Origin: Kribbella sp. NBC_01245 | GTDB taxonomy: Bacteria; Actinomycetota; Actinomycetes; Propionibacteriales; Kribbellaceae | Direction: 5' to 3' | NCBI RefSeq assembly: GCF_036226525.1 | Contig: NZ_CP108487.1 | Span: 3,100,001 to 3,164,000 of the forward strand | DNA length: 64,000 bases | Shown here: positions 58,741-64,000 of the stretch, one piece after another | Layout of the letters: the number at the start of each line of letters is the position of its first letter | Position numbering within the stretch: the stretch's first letter is position 1 | Notes under the pieces: model-generated | Database searches by the model: none | Seen by the model: only the letters and a program-made list of their open reading frames with translations | Told to the model about the DNA's origin: nothing | Position numbers and translations under genes: made by a program

Positions 58741-58772
58741 CGATTCGATATCCGATAGGATCCGCGGAATCG
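58741..58772. promoter_or_regulatory. Dyad in the importer operon promoter region
   Basis: CGATTC and GAATCG flank a 20-base middle containing GATATCCGAT and GGATCC, 18 bases upstream of the LplB-type gene start. It is a candidate operator. No regulator gene is adjacent. Confidence 0.4.
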
Positions 58773-58848
58773 ATTGTGAGAATGGCATACTTTCCGGAGT
58801 AAAGGAAGGGTCGTGCGACAGGTCGATCTCCGACCTTGACGAAAACCG

Positions 58849-59835
58849 TCAGGCTGTGGCGGCGGCCAGTATCTCGGCGATCACAACGCGTCGCCGCTCG
58901 GTCGCGGACAACACGGCCGCCTCGACCATCGCGAGACTGTGCACGTTCCTGCTCGCCTCGGTGCCGGGTGTCTCGCCCGTACGCAGGCAATGAACGAACT
59001 CGCGCAGCGAGCCGGCGAGCTCCTCGGGCTCGTCGCCAAGCTCGATGCCGCCGATCGGCCCTTCGACGGCAAGCGCGTGGTCGCCGTCCCAGGTCGCGGA
59101 GCCGTGCTCGGCGCTGACTCGCCACGAACCGTTCCACGAAGTCTCGAGCCCCGGGCTGCACCAACTCCCGTTGAACACGAACCGCGCGCCGGACGCGAAC
59201 TCGAACACCGCATTCGCGGCCGCGTTACCGTCGTACCAACTCCATGGTGGGTTGTACGACTCGCAGTACACCGAGAGCGGGTCCTCTCCCAGCAACGCGC
59301 GCGCCGCGTCGAACTGGTGGATCGCCATATCGACCAGCAGCGGTTCGGCCATCTCGTCGCGGAATCCCCCGAACCGCGGCGCCTTCAGGAACTCGCAGCT
59401 GACCAGTCCGATCGTGCCGAGCGCGCCGGCCAACCGGCGGAACTCGATGAACGCGTTGTAGTACCGCCGGGACTGGCTGATCATCAACAGCTGTCCGGTT
59501 TCGGCGGATACCCGGATCATCTCGAGCGCCTCGGCGACGGTCGGCGCGATCGGCTTCTCGCACAGCACCGGCAACCCGAGCCGCATGGCCTCCACGCTGA
59601 CCGGCCGATGCGCCGGCGGCACCGTCACGTTGACGACCGCATCAGCTGGTACGTCGAGCTGGGACAGCGTCGCCGCCACCGGCACGTCGTACGGCGTCGC
59701 GGCCGCGCGGGCCACCTCGACGTCGAGGTCGACCAGACCGGCCAGTTCGACGTCGGGCGACGCGTCGATCGCGCGCAGCCAGGCCTGCCCCATCGCGCCC
59801 GCGCCTACTTGGACGACGCGAATCGCGTTGCTCAT
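58849..59835 (-). CDS. Gfo/Idh/MocA-family oxidoreductase
   Basis: A 328-residue NAD(P)-dependent sugar dehydrogenase. The nucleotide loop is VVQVGAGAMGQAW, and the family signature CEKPIAPTVAEAL holds the catalytic Lys. The central helix SRRYYNAFIEFRRL and the motif LVDMAIHQFDAAR (His) complete the active site. It lies 125 bases upstream of the importer genes on the same strand, so it may act on the released sugar, for example a fucose or galactose derivative. Confidence 0.88.
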   Translation of the reverse strand: MSNAIRVVQVGAGAMGQAWLRAIDASPDVELAGLVDLDVEVARAAATPYDVPVAATLSQLDVPADAVVNVTVPPAHRPVSVEAMRLGLPVLCEKPIAPTVAEALEMIRVSAETGQLLMISQSRRYYNAFIEFRRLAGALGTIGLVSCEFLKAPRFGGFRDEMAEPLLVDMAIHQFDAARALLGEDPLSVYCESYNPPWSWYDGNAAANAVFEFASGARFVFNGSWCSPGLETSWNGSWRVSAEHGSATWDGDHALAVEGPIGGIELGDEPEELAGSLREFVHCLRTGETPGTEASRNVHSLAMVEAAVLSATERRRVVIAEILAAATA

Positions 59836-60007
59836 TCCTGGCCTCTTTTGGACTCGAGGAAGGCCCGCGGGTCAGGTCGATGGCGCTTAAGACCCGACCC
59901 GACCGTCACGGGGGGAACAGCCGGGCCGGGCAGCCGAATCGTACCCCTCTGAGGGGCTTTAAACTCGACTGATTCGTAATGCAACCAAAGAATCCGCCAA
60001 CCCGGTT

Positions 60008-60799
60008 TCAGCCCGGCACGCAGGTGGTGCCGTAGCACTGCGACTGCTTGAAGTAATCGTTTGCGGCATTCGCGACGCCGAGGCCGAAGAACACCAGGCA
60101 AACGGCCAGCAGGACGTAGAGCGTGCCGACGATCGACTTGGCCGTTCCACGCAGTTCGCGGAGGACGGGCGTTGGCCCGGGCGTCTGGTCGACCAGGTGG
60201 TAAAGCGTGCTGATGCCCGGCTGAACGCGCTGGTTGAACAACCGCTCCGCACGTCCGCCGATCTGGTCGACGCTGTCCCAAAGCTTCCCGGCCGAACCGC
60301 TGATCGCCGTCACCGCGGTCGGCGAATGCTGGATCACCCGGACGAAGGCCAGCACCGCGCCCCCGCCGGCGGCGATGACCGGGATGATGACGGCGCCGAA
60401 CGTTTCGCCCGCACGTTCGGAGAAGGCGAACACTCCGCCGATGGCCGCGATCAACGACGTCAACCAGAGCGGCCAGCCACCACCAAGGATCGCGGCCCAG
60501 ACCGCCGCCACCGCCTCGCTCAGCAGCTTCTTCCTGGTAGCCGCCATGCCCTTGCCCAGGTGATCCGCTTGCTGCAGATCCGGCAGCAGCTTGTCGATCG
60601 GCTCCGCGACCGAGTCGCCTTCCGGCAGCCGCGTCCGCACCCATTGCGACATGTCCGCCGCCGAGGCCGCGACCAGCGCGCGCAGAATCACGTTCTCCTT
60701 GCCGAGCTCCCGATCACCCGTCAGCAACGCGTCCCGATACGCATTGGCCAAGGCCGCCGTATGTGCCCTGAAATCACTCGATGGCTCCCGCCCGGCCAC
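60008..60799 (-). CDS. Hypothetical membrane protein
   Basis: A 263-residue protein. The soluble N-terminus (about 95 residues, FRAHTAALANAYRDALLTGD) is followed by two helices (AVAAVWAAILGGGWPLWLTS region and FGAVIIPVIAAGGGAVLAFV), a middle part, and a C-terminal helix (IVGTLYVLLAVCLVFFGLGV). It ends CYGTTCVPG, a Cys pair outside the membrane. No family is recognised. Confidence 0.6.
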   Translation of the reverse strand: MAGREPSSDFRAHTAALANAYRDALLTGDRELGKENVILRALVAASAADMSQWVRTRLPEGDSVAEPIDKLLPDLQQADHLGKGMAATRKKLLSEAVAAVWAAILGGGWPLWLTSLIAAIGGVFAFSERAGETFGAVIIPVIAAGGGAVLAFVRVIQHSPTAVTAISGSAGKLWDSVDQIGGRAERLFNQRVQPGISTLYHLVDQTPGPTPVLRELRGTAKSIVGTLYVLLAVCLVFFGLGVANAANDYFKQSQCYGTTCVPG

Positions 60800-61124
60800 A
60801 TCAAACCCCCACGCCTAACAGAACCCCCACCGGGTCCCCACCCATCACTCACGGTACGCCGCAGGCACGCACCACGCGACGGCTCTGGAAGGTGCGCGAG
60901 GCCGCTTGTCAAGGAAGGGTGACCCTCTGTCGCAGCGGGATGACAGAGGGTGTGTCGCTGTTCACCCGAATGGTTCCCCTTGCTCTATGTCACGAGACCC
61001 AACCGAGGGTGACTTTTACTTGCCGTGAAACCGGCTAATTGGCCACCGTTCGTCTCATGAGGTGGCTCAGTGAGGCGGGCCATCTCGTGACCCCGCCCCC
61101 TCTGCCCCCGTGAGGAGCAGCACC
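60800..61124. other. Intergenic region with an inverted repeat
   Basis: 325 bases between the divergent membrane-protein and protease genes. ACCCTCTGTC and GACAGAGGGT (60922-60951) form a 10-bp stem with a 10-base loop, likely an operator or part of a promoter. A later GAGGGTGACTTTTACTTG stretch may hold the protease promoter. No gene seen. Confidence 0.45.
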
Positions 61125-62753
61125 GTGAGAGTTCTGAGTTCGGCGAGCACCCATCGCAAACGCCGTGCCGTACAACTGACCGCGGTCACCGGACTGACCG
61201 CCGCACTGATAGCCGGAACCCTGGCGAGCAGCAGCTTCGCCACCGGATCGGCCGCCCCCATCGACGCGCCCGACCCGACCGCCCTCGCCATCGCGTCCGC
61301 CGACCAGGCCGTCAACGGCACCATCGGCAGCTTGCGCAAGAGCACCGCGGAGCAGTTCGTCCGCCTTGGCGTCTTCGAAGGCGGCCAGGCCGACAAGCAG
61401 GACTTGTTCTACGTCTCGTACAACAAGACCTACCAGGGCCTGCCGGTGATCGGTGGCGACGCCGTCGTCTCGACCGACGCCGCCGGCAAGGTGCTCACCA
61501 CCATCGCCGCTTCCAAGGCGACCATCTCCGTCGATACGACGCCCAGGCTCGCCGCCGCCCGCGCGACGACCGCCGCCCGGAAGGCGTTCACGACGGTCAC
61601 CGGCTCGGGTACGCCGAAGCTCGTCGTACTCGTCATCGGTCAGCCGAAGCCCGTCCTCGCCTGGGAGGTGCCGGTCGCCGGAAAGGCGAAGCACCCCGCG
61701 CACGACCACGGCAACAACGCCAGCCAGGAGCTGGTGTACGTCGACGCCACCACCGGCAAGGTCGCGCATTCGGCGGAGCAGACCGCGTCCGGCACCGGCA
61801 CGGGCATCTGGAACGGTTCGGGCCTGAGCTTCGGCACCACGCTGTCGGGCGGCACGTACCGGATGACCGACCCGGCCCGGCCGAGCCTGTCCTGCATCGA
61901 CTACAGCACCAACGCCGTGATGACGGACGCCGACAACGTCTGGGGCAACACCAGCAAGACCAACAAGGTCTCGGGCTGCGTCGACGTCATGTACATCGCC
62001 GCCGGTGAATGGGATCTGCTGAAGAACTGGTACGGACGCAACGGCCTCGACGGCAGCGGCCGCTGGGCCGACGCCGAGGTCGGACTGCCCGACGTCAACG
62101 CCTACTGGAACCACTCCAGCAACATCGGCGGTGTCGTCTTCGGCCGCAACAACCAGAACTACTGGATCACCGGTACGGACGTCGTGGCGCACGAGTACGG
62201 CCACGGTCTCGACGCCAAGACGCCGGGCGGCATCTCCGGTCACCCGGGTCAGGAGTCCGTCGCGGACATCTGGGGCGCGCTGACCGAGGCGTACCTCAAC
62301 AACGCGAACGACAAGCCGGACTACGAGGTCGGCGAGCAGATCAACCTAGTCGGCAACGGGCCGATCCGCTACATGTACAACCCGTCGAGGGTCTCGGGCC
62401 ACCCGAACTGCTACTCGACCAGCCTGCCGTCGTCCGTGCACGCCGCCGCCGGTCCGATGAACCACTGGTTCTACCTGCTTGCCGAGGGCACCAACCCGAC
62501 CAACGGCCAGCCGGTCAGCCCGACCTGCAACAGCACCACGCTGACGGGTATCGGCATCAAGGAAGCCGGCCGCATCTTCTACAACGCGATGCTGCTCAAG
62601 ACCTCGGGTATGAGCTACCCGAAGTGGCGCATCGCCACCCTCAACGCCGCGAAGAACCTCGACGCGACGTGCGCCAAGTACAACAAGGTCAAAGCCGCCT
62701 GGGCCGCCGTGAACCTCGGCACCCAACCCGGCGAACCCACCTGCACCCCCTAA
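61125..62753 (+). CDS. Secreted M4-family metallopeptidase (thermolysin-like)
   Basis: A 542-residue secreted protease precursor. The signal region (VQLTAVTGLTAALIAGTLAS) precedes an FTP/PepSY-type propeptide, residues about 50-205. The zinc motif HEYGHGLD (HExxH) and the third ligand Glu in GQESVADIWGAL are intact. The C-terminal M4 domain includes AAGPMNHWFYLLAEG with the transition-state His. GAGGAG lies seven bases before GTG 61125. It degrades external protein. Confidence 0.93.
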   Translation: MRVLSSASTHRKRRAVQLTAVTGLTAALIAGTLASSSFATGSAAPIDAPDPTALAIASADQAVNGTIGSLRKSTAEQFVRLGVFEGGQADKQDLFYVSYNKTYQGLPVIGGDAVVSTDAAGKVLTTIAASKATISVDTTPRLAAARATTAARKAFTTVTGSGTPKLVVLVIGQPKPVLAWEVPVAGKAKHPAHDHGNNASQELVYVDATTGKVAHSAEQTASGTGTGIWNGSGLSFGTTLSGGTYRMTDPARPSLSCIDYSTNAVMTDADNVWGNTSKTNKVSGCVDVMYIAAGEWDLLKNWYGRNGLDGSGRWADAEVGLPDVNAYWNHSSNIGGVVFGRNNQNYWITGTDVVAHEYGHGLDAKTPGGISGHPGQESVADIWGALTEAYLNNANDKPDYEVGEQINLVGNGPIRYMYNPSRVSGHPNCYSTSLPSSVHAAAGPMNHWFYLLAEGTNPTNGQPVSPTCNSTTLTGIGIKEAGRIFYNAMLLKTSGMSYPKWRIATLNAAKNLDATCAKYNKVKAAWAAVNLGTQPGEPTCTP

Positions 62754-62773
62754 CCCCGATCCCTCCCCCAACC

Positions 62774-62810
62774 CAGAGGCCCTCTCGCCCGCCCAACGAG
62801 AGGGCCTCTG
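62774..62810 (+). terminator. Intrinsic terminator after the protease gene
   Basis: A perfect 14-bp stem CAGAGGCCCTCTCG with CGAGAGGGCCTCTG and a 9-base loop, 20 bases past the stop, followed by CCTTTCC. Confidence 0.85.
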
Positions 62811-62820
62811 CCTTTCCTCC

Positions 62821-62922
62821 TTCCCTTGCATTCATCGGTCCGAATCCGCCCTCTCCCGTGTGCGTACCTGTACAGGTCCGCGGCGGCCAGAGGGCGGATT
62901 CGGACCGATGAATGCAAGGGAA
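62821..62922. repeat. Single hairpin of the repeat family
   Basis: A perfect 34-bp stem (62821-62854 with 62889-62922, left arm beginning TTCCCTTGCATTCATCGGTC) and a 34-base loop. The core CATTCATCGGTCCGAATCCG aligns with the arms at 21029 and 3294. It sits just after the protease terminator and upstream of the ArsR gene. Confidence 0.9.
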
Positions 62923-62963
62923 GGTTGACGGGGTCGGAGTCTGGGCTTATTGTCAACGTGTTG

Positions 62964-62973
62964 GTTGATCAAC
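62964..62973. promoter_or_regulatory. Probable ArsR-type operator
   Basis: GTTGATCAAC is a perfect dyad within TTGGTTGATCAACGGATTGG, 13 bases before the ArsR start. TTGGTTGAT is repeated next to it, and TTGTCAAC lies just upstream. Position and symmetry suit autoregulation. Confidence 0.5.
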
Positions 62974-62986
62974 GGATTGGTTGATT

Positions 62987-63346
62987 ATGTCTCGCATGCA
63001 GGAGTCGCCCCTTGCCGATGGGGTGGAGGAGCGGCTGGATCGGGCGTTCACGGCGTTGGGGGATCCGGTTCGGCGGGCGTTGATCGCGCGGTTGTCGCGG
63101 GGCGAGGCGACGGTGAACGAATTGGCCGAGCCGTTCGCGATCACCAAGCAGGCCGTCTCGCGGCATATCCAGGTGCTCGAGGCCGCCGGTCTGATCACTC
63201 GCAGCCGGGACGGTCAGCGTCGGCCGTGCCACCTCGACCCGGTGATGCTCGAGGAGCTGACGAGCTGGATCGACCGATACCGCCTCGCCCTGGAAGACCA
63301 GCACCGCCGACTCGACGCCGTACTCGACAACCTGCGGAAAAGCTAA
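62987..63346 (+). CDS. ArsR-family transcriptional regulator
   Basis: A 119-residue winged-helix regulator. DRAFTALGDPVRRALIARLS and the recognition helix ITKQAVSRHIQVLEAAGLI are typical of the ArsR group paired with AHSA1/SRPBCC genes. No metal-binding CxC is present, so it is not a metal sensor of the classical kind. Start ATG 62987 (ATG 62996 possible). It lies 30 bases upstream of the AHSA1-RibD gene, a very common two-gene arrangement. Confidence 0.88.
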   Translation: MSRMQESPLADGVEERLDRAFTALGDPVRRALIARLSRGEATVNELAEPFAITKQAVSRHIQVLEAAGLITRSRDGQRRPCHLDPVMLEELTSWIDRYRLALEDQHRRLDAVLDNLRKS

Positions 63347-63376
63347 GGAAACCCAAGCGGAGAAGGAGTCCAGACC

Positions 63377-64000
63377 ATGAGCCGCAAACCCACGACCATC
63401 ACCGCCCAACCCGGGACGCCGTTCATCGACGTGACCCGCGAGTTCGACGCGACGCCCGCACAACTGTGGCGGGCGTCGACGGACCCCGACCTGATCGCCC
63501 AATGGCTCGGGCCCCGCGGAGTCGAGATGCACGTCGAGCAGTACGACGTACGCCCGGGCGGCCGGTATCGGTATCTCCACCGTGATGCCGATGGCACCGA
63601 GTACGCCTTCCGGGGTGTGTTCCACGCCGCCACCGAGAACGAGCGAATCATCCAGACTTTCGAGTACGAGGGCTGGCCGGATGACGTCTGCCTGGAAACC
63701 CACCGCTTCGAGGATCTCGACGGGTCGACCCGGTTGCACACGCACTCGGTCTTCCCGTCGATCCAGGCGCGGGATACCGCGATCGAGTCCGGCATGGAGG
63801 ACGGCATCAACGACTCGATGGACCGCCTCGCGGAGGTGCTACAGGCCGGGCCGCCATCCCAACAAGCGCAGGTGATCGTCGATATCTCGATGTCGCTGGA
63901 CGGGTACGTCGCAGGCGCGGACGTCGATGCCGAGAACGGCCTCGGCGTGGGTGGCGAGGCCTTGCATGACTGGGCGATCGGCAAGAAGTCCGAACGGGAT
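63377..64000 (+). CDS. AHSA1/SRPBCC-RibD fusion protein (partial, runs off the edge)
   Basis: 208 codons are visible and open to the window end. Residues 1-150 form an AHSA1-type SRPBCC domain (FIDVTREFDATPAQLWRAST, GGRYRYLHRDADGTEYAF, MEDGINDSMDRLAEVL). After a short linker a RibD/dihydrofolate-reductase-like domain begins (VIVDISMSLDGYVAGADVDA, then GLGVGGEALHDWAIG). These two families often occur as neighbours under ArsR control; here they are in one frame. GGAGAAGGAG lies upstream of ATG 63377. Confidence 0.85.
   Translation, partial: MSRKPTTITAQPGTPFIDVTREFDATPAQLWRASTDPDLIAQWLGPRGVEMHVEQYDVRPGGRYRYLHRDADGTEYAFRGVFHAATENERIIQTFEYEGWPDDVCLETHRFEDLDGSTRLHTHSVFPSIQARDTAIESGMEDGINDSMDRLAEVLQAGPPSQQAQVIVDISMSLDGYVAGADVDAENGLGVGGEALHDWAIGKKSERD

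Overview
The window is high-GC DNA with mostly GTG/ATG starts, ATGA-type gene overlaps and actinobacterial gene content. It looks like a chromosomal segment of a soil actinomycete, probably Kribbella or a close relative in the Propionibacteriales. The genus is inferred from gene content and style; there is no rRNA or other marker here to fix it. No tRNA, rRNA, CRISPR array or prophage was recognised.

The backbone is a housekeeping neighbourhood widely conserved in Actinobacteria: a DUF3097 gene (120-950), hemW (5297-6511), an acyl-CoA synthetase (6522-8354), lepA (23143-25056), rpsT (30770-31030), holA (31220-32218), comEC (32256-34856), comEA (34843-35820), degV-like (35893-36738) and leuS (41638-44133). 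Accessory blocks interrupt this order. They are: an IS30-family element in an inverted-repeat setting (970-3380); a LacI regulator next to the debris of a sugar ABC operon (3408-4670); a pectin/uronate block of symporter, kduI, kduD and IclR regulator (9959-14029); a secreted exo-beta-D-glucosaminidase (15462-18518); two P-loop/kinase-like genes (21066-23116); and two copies of a sigma-factor plus membrane-protein module (25223-29752).

Right of leuS the content is mostly environmental response and glycan use: an AraC regulator overlapping a phytanoyl-CoA dioxygenase-like gene, a secreted CHRD/DUF3455 protein, a two-component system, and a GH95 fucosidase behind a lipoprotein/LplB/YtcP-type importer and a Gfo/Idh/MocA oxidoreductase. 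A secreted M4 metalloprotease follows, then an ArsR regulator with an AHSA1-RibD fusion that runs off the right edge.

Two observations stand out. First, a family of long hairpin repeats lies at gene 3' ends. Three loci hold two hairpins arranged as one nested palindrome; one of these is spread around the IS30 element, and a single hairpin has supplied the C-terminus of a neighbouring gene. The arms share a core (GCGTYGATTYG-like), although the loci have diverged. Second, leuS carries what looks like a classical attenuator: a probably leaderless leader peptide MRVNLLLS, with three consecutive Leu codons, followed by an intrinsic terminator. The divergent promoters of the kdu block also share a 30-bp layout that suggests a common operator and a leaderless kduI mRNA.
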